64,000 nucleotides of DNA from Flavobacterium faecale (GCF_003076455.1 NZ_CP020918.1:682001-746000), one strand, 5' to 3'; numbered from the stretch's first letter, positions 44,220 to 52,306 are shown. The notes: generated by a model not told the origin, from the letters alone. A program made the numbers and translations.

Positions 44220-44936
44220 ATGGAAAACACACTTAAAATACAGATATGGTCAGATGTAATGTGCCCATATTGCTACATAGGAAAAAGAAGAATTGAAAAT
44301 GCAATAGAACAGTTTGGTCACAAAGATGCTATCGAAGTCGAATGGAAGAGTTTTCAGCTTGATGCCAACTTTGTAGCTTCAAAAGATGACAACATTTATG
44401 ATCACTTAGCCGAAAAGTATAGAAAAGACAAAGATTGGGCAAAAGAAATGGTAGACAGCATGACTCAAAATGCAAAAAACACCGGACTTGAGTTCAATTT
44501 TGACAAAGCTATTCAAGCCAACTCACACAATGCACACCGACTATTGCATTTAGCCAAAAAACACAATGTGGGTGATGAATTAAAAGAATTATTGTTCAAA
44601 GCCTACATGACCGACGGGAAAGATGTAAACGACTTGCCTACGCTATCAGCACTTGGACAAGAAGTAGGATTGGAAAAATCAGTTGTTGACGAAGTTTTAC
44701 ATTCCAATGCTTTCGAACAAGAAGTTCAAAACGATATCGCTATGGCGCAACAAATAGGCGTACAAGGTGTACCTTTCTTTGTTTTTGATAATAAATATGC
44801 CGTTTCTGGCGCACAACACGTAGAGACTTTCGTGCAAACATTAGAAAAAGTATGGGAAGAAGGAACTTTTGGACCAAAACTTACTTTGTTGAATACTGAA
44901 GAAGGAGATAGTTGTGGAATTGAAGGATGTAACTAA
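44220..44936 (+). CDS. DsbA family (FrnE-like) oxidoreductase
   Basis: The 238-residue thioredoxin-fold protein has a CPYC active site in IWSDVMCPYCYIGKRRIE and the FrnE-type helical insertion. The cis-proline loop is GVQGVPFFVFDNKYAVSGAQ near residue 185. No signal peptide is seen, so it acts in the cytoplasm. The family contains disulfide reductases/isomerases tied to oxidative stress. The ATG at 44220 is chosen since a promoter box covers the upstream alternative. Two C-terminal cysteines (SCGIEGCN) could form a second redox pair. Confidence 0.92.
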   Translation: MENTLKIQIWSDVMCPYCYIGKRRIENAIEQFGHKDAIEVEWKSFQLDANFVASKDDNIYDHLAEKYRKDKDWAKEMVDSMTQNAKNTGLEFNFDKAIQANSHNAHRLLHLAKKHNVGDELKELLFKAYMTDGKDVNDLPTLSALGQEVGLEKSVVDEVLHSNAFEQEVQNDIAMAQQIGVQGVPFFVFDNKYAVSGAQHVETFVQTLEKVWEEGTFGPKLTLLNTEEGDSCGIEGCN

Positions 44937-44998
44937 TTTGTCCCTAGTAAAGGATGAACTAATTAAGCAGCACTGCCCTTAAACAGTTTTTAAATACA

Positions 44999-45061
44999 GT
45001 TGCCACGAATGTTGCACTACAATTTAACCTTGTAGCATAACATTCGTGGCAACTCTTTTTT
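44999..45061 (+). terminator. Long hairpin terminator after the FrnE-like gene
   Basis: The outer arms GTTGCCACGAATGTT and AACATTCGTGGCAAC and the inner pair ACTACAA/TTGTAG form a stem of about 23 pairs, followed by TTTTTTT. It converges on pth and may act in both directions. Confidence 0.85.
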
Positions 45062-45069
45062 TGCCTAAA

Positions 45070-45696
45070 TTATTTACCATTATAAGAGGTCATAGTCAAC
45101 TCTAGTCCAGCCATTCCAAATGATTTGATTATTTCAGAGGCAATTTCGTATCGCTCTGGCAATTTCGCATCCTCTTCAGCGTTCCATTCACCAAGTACAT
45201 AATCGACTTGTTTTCCTTTTTTGAATTCGTCACTGATTCCAAAACGGAATCGTGCATATACATTAGAATTTAGTTCGAAATTAATATTTTTTAAACCGTT
45301 GTGACCACCGTCACTTCCTTTGGGCTTAATTCGAATAGCACCGAAAGATAAATTTAAATCATCGGTTATCACCAAAAGATTTTCAACGGGAATATTCTCT
45401 TTGTCCAACCAGTACTTCACGGCTTTACCACTCAAGTTCATGTAGGTATTAGGCTTTAAAAGCAAAAAAGAGCGACCTTTTAATTTGAACTCCACCATGG
45501 TTCCCAATTTTACAGTTTCGAAAGAGACTCCTTCCTTTCGAGCCAAAAAATCAACCACTTTAAAACCTATGTTGTGACGGGTATTCACATACTCCGCGCC
45601 TATATTCCCTAATCCAACTATTAAAAATTTCTTCATATTATCGGTTTTGTCCGCTACGGGTACAGATGAAAACAATTGTTGTATCCATTTTATCAT
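45070..45696 (-). CDS. pth: Peptidyl-tRNA hydrolase
   Basis: Pth cleaves peptides from prematurely released peptidyl-tRNA. The core begins KKFLIVGLGNIGAEYVNTRH with the catalytic histidine in NTRHNIGF and continues LKPNTYMNLSGKAVKYW, with DDLNLSFGAIRIKPKGSDGG HNG-type active-site region. The protein has an extra 20-residue N-terminus (MIKWIQQLFSS...) before the usual start; I take the ATG at 45696, giving 208 residues. The internal ATG at 45636 would give the standard bacterial length and is a real alternative. Confidence 0.94.
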   Translation of the reverse strand: MIKWIQQLFSSVPVADKTDNMKKFLIVGLGNIGAEYVNTRHNIGFKVVDFLARKEGVSFETVKLGTMVEFKLKGRSFLLLKPNTYMNLSGKAVKYWLDKENIPVENLLVITDDLNLSFGAIRIKPKGSDGGHNGLKNINFELNSNVYARFRFGISDEFKKGKQVDYVLGEWNAEEDAKLPERYEIASEIIKSFGMAGLELTMTSYNGK

Positions 45697-45753
45697 GGGG
45701 CAAAAATAAGGGTAAAATAGCAAACAAAAAAAATCCTTTTACAAATGACGGTG

Positions 45754-45761
45754 CAAATGTA
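45754..45761 (-). promoter_or_regulatory. Putative -7 box TACATTTG for pth
   Basis: A minus-strand match 58 nt upstream of the chosen ATG, with no clear -33 box. The identical context GCACCG follows the box at the tRNA-Leu promoter. Confidence 0.4.
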
Positions 45762-45895
45762 AAAGGACTTATTATTTATTTCATAACTATTCAACAGCTG
45801 CCTCAACTGAAAAGTTTAATTGTAAAAGATATAAACGAATGCTACAGAAAACTTAGTCGCTTAACTTCTTAGACACGTACCTCATTCGATTAAAA

Positions 45896-47071
45896 CTATT
45901 TAGTCAATGAAACTACCAATGGATGATTGATATTTTCAGAGAACTGATTCAAATAATTCTCCCATTCTGTAACATTTTTAATATCACCTTGCTTCTTCCA
46001 GCCGTGACCTGCATAATAAACTACTTTATTGTTTTTTACTTTCAAGTTCGCAAAGGCATTACTCAAATCAGCTTTTGGAGTATCGTAGGTTTCAAAATCA
46101 CAAAAATATTCTTTGGTAGCCACAATTGCAGTTCCGATTTCCGAATCTCCAATTGGTTCAAAATAACTCACCCAACCGTTTTTCTTATTTCCTGTCACTT
46201 TACCTTTTTTTTCATGAAGTGTCAAGCCAGCAGCTATAGTTTTGGTCCCTTTCAACGAAGTTTCAAATTTTGACATTCGGCTACCATAATCCAAACTAAT
46301 GATTTTGGACTCGACGATTTCATTACCATCTGCATCCCAATCTGCGTAATTCAAATAAAAACTAGTTCGAATTGGCCCGGTAGTTATGGTTTTGTATTCG
46401 GTATAATTTTTTCCAAAATAGTAACCTTCTTTGCCTTTTACTGCAATTCCGCCCACTCCTCTACTAGAACCTACGTGAAAATTATCCAAACCTTCGCCTG
46501 TATCCTCGTGATAGCTCCCTGTTTTATCAACTACTTTCTTGTACCATTTATTGATAATTGAGTAATCAACTCGTTTTAACCAAGCATCTACTCCACTCGA
46601 AAGTGTACCGCCTTTTACCTTATCTTCGATCATTTTTTGCGCCACAGGTCCATATACTCTAAAAGCTACTTTGTTGTTTTCCCAAGTATAATCATCGGTA
46701 CGTTCTGGTACAAAGCGAGAGTAACAGTAGTCTATTGATTTTGGTTTTTCTTGATCAGAAACTGTTAGTACCTCAAATTCCTGAGTAGATTTTGCAGCAA
46801 CAACTGGCTGAAACAATAGCTCGTCCATAGTGCCGTCACCATCATTATCTACCAATTGAGTAACCAAGAGTTTACCCGTTTTCTTGTCTCGAACACCCAA
46901 GTTTTTCAAATCATTGGTATTCAAAAAAATTTTGGTCAAGGTTACTGTTTCTAAAGAGCGTTCTTTATTCAAGACATTCTTCACTTTTACCGTAGTCACC
47001 TTTTCTTTCGAACCAAAAGAGAACAAAAGACAAGCCGTAACCGCACTACAAATTATTTTATAAACTTTCAT
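45896..47071 (-). CDS. DUF4861 family secreted protein
   Basis: The 391-residue protein has a signal peptide (YKIICSAVTACLLFSFGSKE) and the DUF4861 sequence pattern, for instance NKWYKKVVDKTGSYHEDTGE, GLDNFHVGSSRGVGGIAVKG and YAGHGWKKQGDIKNVTEWEN. The family is often found with pectin and rhamnogalacturonan genes; its activity is not established to my knowledge. It is the third gene of the kduI-kduD operon, immediately after kduD. I start at the ATG at 47071, just before the signal peptide. Confidence 0.85.
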   Translation of the reverse strand: MKVYKIICSAVTACLLFSFGSKEKVTTVKVKNVLNKERSLETVTLTKIFLNTNDLKNLGVRDKKTGKLLVTQLVDNDGDGTMDELLFQPVVAAKSTQEFEVLTVSDQEKPKSIDYCYSRFVPERTDDYTWENNKVAFRVYGPVAQKMIEDKVKGGTLSSGVDAWLKRVDYSIINKWYKKVVDKTGSYHEDTGEGLDNFHVGSSRGVGGIAVKGKEGYYFGKNYTEYKTITTGPIRTSFYLNYADWDADGNEIVESKIISLDYGSRMSKFETSLKGTKTIAAGLTLHEKKGKVTGNKKNGWVSYFEPIGDSEIGTAIVATKEYFCDFETYDTPKADLSNAFANLKVKNNKVVYYAGHGWKKQGDIKNVTEWENYLNQFSENINHPLVVSLTK

Positions 47072-47092
47072 AACAATGGTTTTTTGGTGCAA

Positions 47093-47887
47093 TTAAATTT
47101 CGTTTGATGGCTTACCGATTGTTGCTAAGATTCCACCGTCTACATACAAAATATGTCCGTTGACAAAATCACTGGCTTTAGAACTCAAAAAGATAGCCGC
47201 CCCTTGCAAGTCCGCAGGATCTCCCCAACGAGCCGCTGGTGTTCTTCCCAAAATAAATTCGTTAAAAGGATGTCCGTCCACACGAATTGGTTCGGTTTGC
47301 GTCGTAGCAAAGTAACCAGGACCAATTCCGTTAACTTGTATGTTGTGTTTTGCCCATTCCGTCGCCATATTTTTGGTCAACATTTTCAGTCCACCTTTGG
47401 CAGCCGCATAAGCACCAACAGTACTGCGACCCAACTCACTCATCATCGAACAAATATTGATGATTTTTCCTTGCTTGCGTGCAATCATTCCTTTTACTAC
47501 ATGTTTCGAAACGATGAAAGGACTAATTAAATCGACTTTAATTACCTCTTCAAAATCGGCAACTTCCATATCTTCAAGTGGAATCCTTTTGATAATTCCG
47601 GCATTATTCACCAAAATATCAATAACACCTACTTCTTTTTCGATCAAAGCGATATTTTGCTTAACCGATTCTTCATTAGTAACATCAAACAAATATCCGT
47701 GAGCAGTAATTCCAAGATTCTTGTAAGCACTAACAGCCGCATCCAATTTTTCTTGAGATGAGGCGCCATTGATAACCAAAATTGCCCCAGCGTTACCTAA
47801 ACCAGTCGCCATAGCCTGACCCAATCCATGCGTTCCGCCCGTAACCAAGGCCACTTTGCCTGTTAAATCAAATAAATTAATTGACAT
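47093..47887 (-). CDS. kduD: 2-dehydro-3-deoxy-D-gluconate 5-dehydrogenase (SDR family)
   Basis: The 264-residue short-chain dehydrogenase has the cofactor loop TGGTHGLG at about residues 16-23, NNAG near 92-95 and the catalytic YAAAK with the upstream serine in ICSMMSELGRSTVGAYAAAK. KduD reduces 2,5-diketo-3-deoxygluconate to 2-keto-3-deoxygluconate. The adjacent kduI, 16 bp upstream, makes this function much more likely than the related gluconate 5-dehydrogenase. Confidence 0.9.
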   Translation of the reverse strand: MSINLFDLTGKVALVTGGTHGLGQAMATGLGNAGAILVINGASSQEKLDAAVSAYKNLGITAHGYLFDVTNEESVKQNIALIEKEVGVIDILVNNAGIIKRIPLEDMEVADFEEVIKVDLISPFIVSKHVVKGMIARKQGKIINICSMMSELGRSTVGAYAAAKGGLKMLTKNMATEWAKHNIQVNGIGPGYFATTQTEPIRVDGHPFNEFILGRTPAARWGDPADLQGAAIFLSSKASDFVNGHILYVDGGILATIGKPSNEI

Positions 47888-47903
47888 ATATTTTTATTTA
47901 AAA

Positions 47904-48746
47904 TTATCTTAAGTCTGTAATATTGCAAAAATCCATATCCCCATAATCCAAGTTTTCACCCGTCATTCCCCAAATAAAAGAATAGCTACTAGTACCTGAA
48001 CCAGAGTGAATGGACCATGGCGGTGAAATTACCGCTTGATTATTCCCCATCCAAATATGCCTGGTTTCGTCTGGTTGTCCCATGAAATGACAAACAGCTT
48101 GATTTTCTGGTATTTCGAAATAAAAATAAACTTCCATTCTACGATCGTGTACGTGCGCTGGCATAGTATTCCAAACACTACCAGAATGCAAAGTTGTCAT
48201 ACCCATTTGCAATTGACAAACATCAACTACGCTGTTTACAATATATTTTCTAAGTGTACGTCTGTTGGCTGTTTCAGGAGCACCCAATTCTACCACTTCA
48301 ACATCATCGATTCCGATTTTTTTGATTGGATAAGCTTTATGAGCAGGAGTTGAATTGATATAAAATTTAGCTGGATTTGCAGCGTCAGCACTAGCAAACG
48401 AAACATTTTCGTTTCCTTGACCTACATACAATGCTTCTTTATGCTCCAAATTATATGCTTCGCCGTTGACAGTCACAGTTCCAGCACCACCTACATTAAT
48501 AACCCCAAGTTCTCTGCGCTCCAAGAAGAAGCCCGCTTTCAACTGATCAATGCTTTCCAATACAACCAATTTTTCAACTGGCATTACCCCACCTACGATG
48601 TAACGATCGTAATGTGAATATACTAGCGTAATATCATCTGCTACAAATAAATTTTCGATCAAAAATTCTTTACGTAATTTAGCTGTATCATAGGATTTTA
48701 CATCTCCAGGCGCTGCGGCATAACGCGACTCATATTTCTTTTCCAT
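47904..48746 (-). CDS. kduI: 5-dehydro-4-deoxy-D-glucuronate isomerase
   Basis: The 280-residue cupin isomerase converts 4-deoxy-5-ketouronate, released by unsaturated glucuronyl hydrolases and oligogalacturonide lyases, to 2,5-diketo-3-deoxygluconate. Metal-binding residues are visible in MPAHVHDRRMEVYFYFEIPE, and the region VGGVMPVEKLVVLESIDQLK is typical of KduI. The ATG at 48746 (MEKKYESRYAAAPGDVKSYD) is the right start; an upstream TTG at 48782 lies in the promoter. It heads the operon kduI-kduD-DUF4861. Confidence 0.95.
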   Translation of the reverse strand: MEKKYESRYAAAPGDVKSYDTAKLRKEFLIENLFVADDITLVYSHYDRYIVGGVMPVEKLVVLESIDQLKAGFFLERRELGVINVGGAGTVTVNGEAYNLEHKEALYVGQGNENVSFASADAANPAKFYINSTPAHKAYPIKKIGIDDVEVVELGAPETANRRTLRKYIVNSVVDVCQLQMGMTTLHSGSVWNTMPAHVHDRRMEVYFYFEIPENQAVCHFMGQPDETRHIWMGNNQAVISPPWSIHSGSGTSSYSFIWGMTGENLDYGDMDFCNITDLR

Positions 48747-48771
48747 CTTATCTTTTTTTTTATAATTTTCG

Positions 48772-48814
48772 TAAATATACAATTAATAACTCAAAATACA
48801 ATCGATTGTATTTT
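48772..48814 (-). promoter_or_regulatory. kdu promoter and 22-bp perfect palindrome (candidate LacI operator)
   Basis: A perfect palindrome occupies 48793-48814; each half is AAAATACAATC or its complement, with the central CG typical of LacI-family operators. On the minus strand the TTG inside it (48799-48801) is 19 nt from TATATTTA (48772-48779), a -33/-7 pair. A repressor bound there would cover the -33 box. Confidence 0.75.
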
Positions 48815-48898
48815 ATTTGTGAATTACTTATATTTGTAGTAAACTGCATGATCTTAACAAAATAGACCAAAACTTTTTTGCGCGTACCCCGCCGAATC

Positions 48899-48937
48899 CC
48901 GAAAAGTCGGAAGCGGGTCAGGCTACCGACTTTTCGG
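48899..48937. repeat. GC-rich hairpin upstream of lacI
   Basis: CCGAAAAGTCGG (48899-48910) and CCGACTTTTCGG (48926-48937) are perfect reverse complements with a 15-nt loop. The base composition differs from the surroundings and looks like a dispersed repeat. Confidence 0.5.
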
Positions 48938-49116
48938 AACGTTTCGAACGAAGTTCACTGAACTCCGATGAAAATTATTATTATTTGAAGTACTCTTTTT
49001 ATGGGCAGAAAAAGGATTTTCACACCGAACCTTCTATACTACTCTTAACGTATACCATAACAGCAACACGTTTTTTGGTAAAAATGAAAAACTTTTGAAT
49101 GATCGGCAAAAAATTC

Positions 49117-49131
49117 AATCAACTGTTGATT
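49117..49131. promoter_or_regulatory. Small palindrome before the lacI promoter box
   Basis: AATCAAC and GTTGATT are separated by one base, 11 nt upstream of the -7 box. It might be an autoregulatory site, but it differs from the kdu palindrome. Confidence 0.3.
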
Positions 49132-49142
49132 TAAAAAACACC

Positions 49143-49150
49143 TACCTTTG
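49143..49150 (+). promoter_or_regulatory. -7 box TACCTTTG of lacI
   Basis: TAnnTTTG match 16 nt before the ATG; leader very short. Confidence 0.5.
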
Positions 49151-49166
49151 AACGCAATCTATAGCC

Positions 49167-50189
49167 ATGAAAAACAACAACGTAACCATTCATGATATTT
49201 CTAAAGCTTTAGAAATTGACAGTTCAACCGTTTCGCGAGCCCTTAACGACAGTCCACGTGTGTCTCAAAAAACGAAAGATAAAATCCTAAGCAAAGCCGC
49301 AGAATTAGGCTACCAACGCAATAGTTTGGCGTCTAAACTAAGAACCAACAAAACGCATTCCATTGGTGTCATCGTACCACGTATTGCGCGTCAATTTTTT
49401 TCATCAGTCATTGCGGGTGTCGAAGAAACTGCCTTCAATGCCGGTTACGATGTGATCATTTGCCAGTCCATGGATGACTACGAGAGAGAAAAAAAACTAA
49501 TGAACACGATGCTATCTAATAGAGTTGATGGTGTTTTGATTTCTGTTTCCATGAAAACTACGCATTACGATCATTTTAAAGAATATCAAAAACAAGGTTT
49601 CCCAATCCTCTTTTTTGACCGTCCTTGCGATTTAGAAAATAGTACAAACGTAATCATTGATGATTTCAAAATTAGCTTTGAAGCTACCGAACACTTAATT
49701 GAACAAGGTTGCAAAAATATTGTTCATTTTGCAGGTCCTCAAAATTCTGAATTGTACAAAAGAAGAACAAACGGTTATAAGGCAGCCTTAACAAAGCACC
49801 ATATTCCGATTAGAGAAGATTATATTTTTGAATCCACTTTAATGAAAGAAGACGGAATACAAATGGCACAACAACTTCTTGAACTCCCAATTGTAGATGG
49901 TGTTTTTTCGTCCAACGATATTTCTGCTATCAGTGCCATGCAGTATTTAAAAGAAAAAGGAATCAAAATTCCGCAAGATATTGCTTTTGTAGGCTTTAGT
50001 AACGAAGCGGTTTCGGCAGTCATCGAACCTTCACTTTCGACCATCAAACAACCCGATTTTGAAATGGGAAAAGTAGCCGCTAGTTTATTATTCGAACAAA
50101 TTAATACCAAAGCAAATCTAAGAATTAATCAAACTATGATTTTGGAACCTGAATTAATTGTTAGGGATTCTTCGAGGAGGAAAAAGTGA
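49167..50189 (+). CDS. LacI family transcriptional regulator
   Basis: The 340-residue protein has the LacI helix-turn-helix (VTIHDISKALEIDSSTVSRA, residues 6-25) and hinge helix region NSLASKLRTNKTHSIGVIVP. A periplasmic-binding-like effector domain follows. It is divergent from kduI-kduD-DUF4861 and is probably their repressor, with 2-keto-3-deoxygluconate or a related uronate as effector; that is inferred. Its last 359 bp (49831-50189) recur at 51460-51818 with about 92% identity, on the far side of the abi gene, so the present 3' end may be a recombinant. Confidence 0.93.
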   Translation: MKNNNVTIHDISKALEIDSSTVSRALNDSPRVSQKTKDKILSKAAELGYQRNSLASKLRTNKTHSIGVIVPRIARQFFSSVIAGVEETAFNAGYDVIICQSMDDYEREKKLMNTMLSNRVDGVLISVSMKTTHYDHFKEYQKQGFPILFFDRPCDLENSTNVIIDDFKISFEATEHLIEQGCKNIVHFAGPQNSELYKRRTNGYKAALTKHHIPIREDYIFESTLMKEDGIQMAQQLLELPIVDGVFSSNDISAISAMQYLKEKGIKIPQDIAFVGFSNEAVSAVIEPSLSTIKQPDFEMGKVAASLLFEQINTKANLRINQTMILEPELIVRDSSRRKK

Positions 50190-50384
50190 ACATCAACATT
50201 ATGCACATTAAGAAATTCAACAAGAAAAGATTAAGAAACTACAACAATTATACTGTTCCTATACCGACAAAGCATAACATAAGTATTGTACTTTACCAAC
50301 AAAAAAACACATTGGAGTTACACCCTTACATTGCTACTCAATAAAAAAACGATATTTAACGTGGTTAATATCAAAAATATATAC

Positions 50385-50392
50385 TACTTTTG
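50385..50392 (+). promoter_or_regulatory. -7 box TACTTTTG before the abi leader
   Basis: TAnnTTTG match; transcription would start near 50398, just before the hairpin. Confidence 0.5.
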
Positions 50393-50397
50393 TACCA

Positions 50398-50489
50398 ACA
50401 GTACACACCACGCTACCCGTTAGAACAGCGTCCCAGGGTGTGTCTTTTGCTTTTATATCCTCTCTAGATAACCCAAACAACTTTTCACT
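50398..50489 (+). ncRNA. Candidate structured leader/ncRNA of the Abi_2 gene
   Basis: The expected transcript start is followed by a two-part stem. ACACACC (50403-50409) pairs with GGTGTGT (50437-50443), and the adjoining ACGCT (50410-50414) pairs with AGCGT (50427-50431), with a five-base bulge on one side and a 12-base loop. The loop CCC (50416-50418) could alternatively pair with GGG at 50436-50438. This GC-rich structure stands out in an AT-rich region and lies between promoter and ORF. Abi_2/AbiF proteins have been reported with a nearby small RNA; I cannot confirm from memory that this one belongs to that family. Confidence 0.5.
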
Positions 50490-51401
50490 ATGTTTGAAAA
50501 GAAAGCATTTACACTCGAACAACAAGTCGCTCAATTACAATCGCGGGGCCTACAGATTAAGCATCCGCGTATTGCGGAAAAATACCTCATTAACATAAGC
50601 TATTACAGACTCGGAGAATATTGGTATGTAATGCAATCTGATAAAGAAAACCATATCTTCAAACCCAATAGTACTTTTACAGACGTAATTGCGCTTTATA
50701 ATTTCGATGCCGAATTACGTTTACTTTTGTTTGATGTAATAGAAAAAATTGAAATTAGCTTAAGAACTAAATTGATCTACTATTTATCGCATGAAATTGA
50801 TCCCTGGTGGTTTCAAAATTTCGCGCTATTTATTGATAGCAAAGCACTCGTAAAAACGCTATCAAATTTAGAAGAGGAAATTTCAATAACTAAAGATACA
50901 TCCATTCAAAACCATAAAAAAAAGCACAATGATGATGGAAGGTTTCCTCCTTCCTGGAAAACATTAGAACAAACTAGTTTTGGAGCTTTATCTAAACTAT
51001 ACGGCAATTTGAATAATACTATAAAATCAAAAGATTTAATAGCAAGAGATTTTGGCGCAGTCAATCACACGTTTTTACCCAGTTGGCTACAATCAATCGC
51101 CCAGATTCGAAATTTTTGCGCACATCATTCTAGATTATGGAATAGAAATCTACCGGGAACCGTTAAACTATTATCCTCACCTCCTAACCCATGGATAAAC
51201 GATCCTATTAACATCCCAAAACAACACGAGTTCAACAAACTATACATTCATATGTGTCTTATGAAGTACATGCTAAATACAATAATACCAAAAAATGAAT
51301 TTACGCATAAATTAGATAGTTTATTTCAAAAATATCCTAATGTAGATCCTAATGCATTAGGAATGAAGCAAAATTGGCAAGAAGAACCTTTATGGCGTTG
51401 A
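50490..51401 (+). CDS. Abi_2 family abortive-infection protein (AbiD/AbiF type, HEPN)
   Basis: The 303-residue protein matches Abi_2. The N-terminal part has LEQQVAQLQSRGLQIKHP and AEKYLINISYYRLGEYWYVM, the middle ALYNFDAELRLLLFDVIEKI followed by EISLRTKLIYYLSHE. The strongly conserved QIRNFCAHHSRLWNR contains the HEPN motif R-x4-H (Arg207, His212), the expected RNase active site. Related proteins block phage growth in Lactococcus by killing or arresting the cell. It has its own promoter and leader hairpin and lies between the intact lacI and a second, partial lacI 3' end, so it appears to be an inserted defence cassette. Confidence 0.92.
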   Translation: MFEKKAFTLEQQVAQLQSRGLQIKHPRIAEKYLINISYYRLGEYWYVMQSDKENHIFKPNSTFTDVIALYNFDAELRLLLFDVIEKIEISLRTKLIYYLSHEIDPWWFQNFALFIDSKALVKTLSNLEEEISITKDTSIQNHKKKHNDDGRFPPSWKTLEQTSFGALSKLYGNLNNTIKSKDLIARDFGAVNHTFLPSWLQSIAQIRNFCAHHSRLWNRNLPGTVKLLSSPPNPWINDPINIPKQHEFNKLYIHMCLMKYMLNTIIPKNEFTHKLDSLFQKYPNVDPNALGMKQNWQEEPLWR

Positions 51402-51459
51402 AATTTCATCACTAAACACTCATTATAACTTCTGTTTAGTATAGAAATCATTGTATTCA
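51402..51459. other. Junction between abi and the second lacI 3' end
   Basis: The 58 bp after the abi stop show no match to lacI or to the sequence before abi. Homology to lacI starts at 51460. Confidence 0.5.
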
Positions 51460-51818
51460 AATCCACTTTAATGAAAGAAGACGGAATACAAATGGCGCAA
51501 CAACTTCTTGACCTCCCACTTGTAGATGGCGTTTTTTCGTCCAACGATATTTCTGCTATTAATGCTATCCAAACCTTAAAAGATAATGGAATCAAAATCC
51601 CGCAAGATATTGCATTTGTAGGTTTTAGCAACGAAGCTGTTTCTGCAGTCATTGAACCTTCACTTTCGACCATCAAACAACCCGATTTTGAAATGGGAAA
51701 AGTAGCTGCGAGTTTATTAATCGAACAAATTAACACCAAAGCAAATCTAAGAATTAATCAAACTATGATTTTGGAGCCTGAATTAATTGTTAGGGATTCT
51801 TCGAGGAGGATAAAGTGA
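51460..51818 (+). pseudogene. Second, partial copy of the lacI 3' end
   Basis: The 359 bp align without gaps to 49831-50189, from AATCCACTTTAATGAAAGAA to the stop codon. By eye there are about 27 mismatches. About 16 of the 25 or so changed codons are synonymous, which suggests divergence while still part of a working gene. It reads open for 115 codons from an internal ATG (51471) but lacks the DNA-binding domain and most of the effector domain, so it cannot work as a LacI regulator. Homology stops exactly at the stop codon. It is best read as the remnant of a lacI orthologue brought in or displaced by the abi insertion. Confidence 0.85.
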
Positions 51819-52149
51819 ATAAATGATAAAAAACGTCCGTTACTCTTGCAAAAACAAGCAGATTAATCTATAAATCAGACGAGAGCAACAAACGAAGTAC
51901 CACACCATTACCTACTTTAGGAACAAAAAAACTTAAAAATATAGAAGTACAAAATTTATAAATGCTCAGAAAGGAGATATTACAAACAATAGCATAAGAA
52001 AAAAAAGTAAATAATTTAGAACCAAAACCGGCCTTTAAGAAAAACAATAATACGGTCGATAAATGTTATTTAAGCCTATAACAGCCACCCTTTTGGCCAC
52101 CCCTAAGAAGCAAAAAGCCTCTTAATCAGATGATTAAGAGACTTTTAAG
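51819..52149. other. Gap after the lacI remnant
   Basis: The first 290 bp are AT-rich with no gene or clear structure. The right end holds the terminator of the minus-strand tRNA gene. I looked for a copy of the tRNA 3' end as an attachment site here and around abi and saw none. Confidence 0.55.
52113..52146 (-). terminator. Terminator of tRNA-Leu
   Basis: CTCTTAATCA (52119-52128) and TGATTAAGAG (52131-52140) pair perfectly; AAAAG/CTTTT extends the stem and gives the T-run on the minus strand. Confidence 0.8.
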
Positions 52150-52229
52150 TACCCGGAGCCGGAGTCGAACCGGCACGGTTTCCCACAGGTGTTTGAGACC
52201 AGCGCGTCTACCAATTCCGCCATCCGGGC
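52150..52229 (-). tRNA. tRNA-Leu (anticodon CAA)
   Basis: On the minus strand the acceptor arms GCCCGGA and TCCGGGT pair, the D-arm has GGAATTGGTAGACGC, the T-arm is GCCGGTTCGACTCCGGC, and a long variable arm of the class II type is present. The anticodon loop CTCAAAC gives CAA. CCA is not encoded. One T-T mismatch is seen in the anticodon stem. Confidence 0.93.
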
Positions 52230-52306
52230 TTAGCAGACAGAGACAAAAACATTTGTCTCACGCATTAAAATAAAAGTCTTGCAACCCCTATCTCTTTAAC
52301 ACGGTG

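Larger units (their letters stand above)
48747..49166. other. Divergent regulatory region between kduI and lacI
   Basis: The 420-bp region holds the kduI promoter with its palindrome (48772-48814), a GC-rich hairpin (48899-48937) and the lacI promoter (49143-49150), with a small palindrome at 49117-49131. I see no gene. Confidence 0.6.
50190..50489. other. Gap between lacI and the abi gene
   Basis: The first 195 bp show nothing. Then come a -7 box (50385-50392) and a structured leader (50403-50443) ending 46 nt before the abi ATG. No lacI terminator is visible. Confidence 0.5.

Noticed and set aside
45666..45872. 68-codon plus-strand frame opposite the pth start
   Set aside because: Overlaps the pth 5' end and its promoter, low-complexity content, no recognisable features.
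52150..52229. tRNA-Leu as integration site of an island containing abi
   Set aside because: The tRNA 3' end faces the abi region, but I found no second copy of its 3' end and no integrase; the lacI duplication explains the insertion better.
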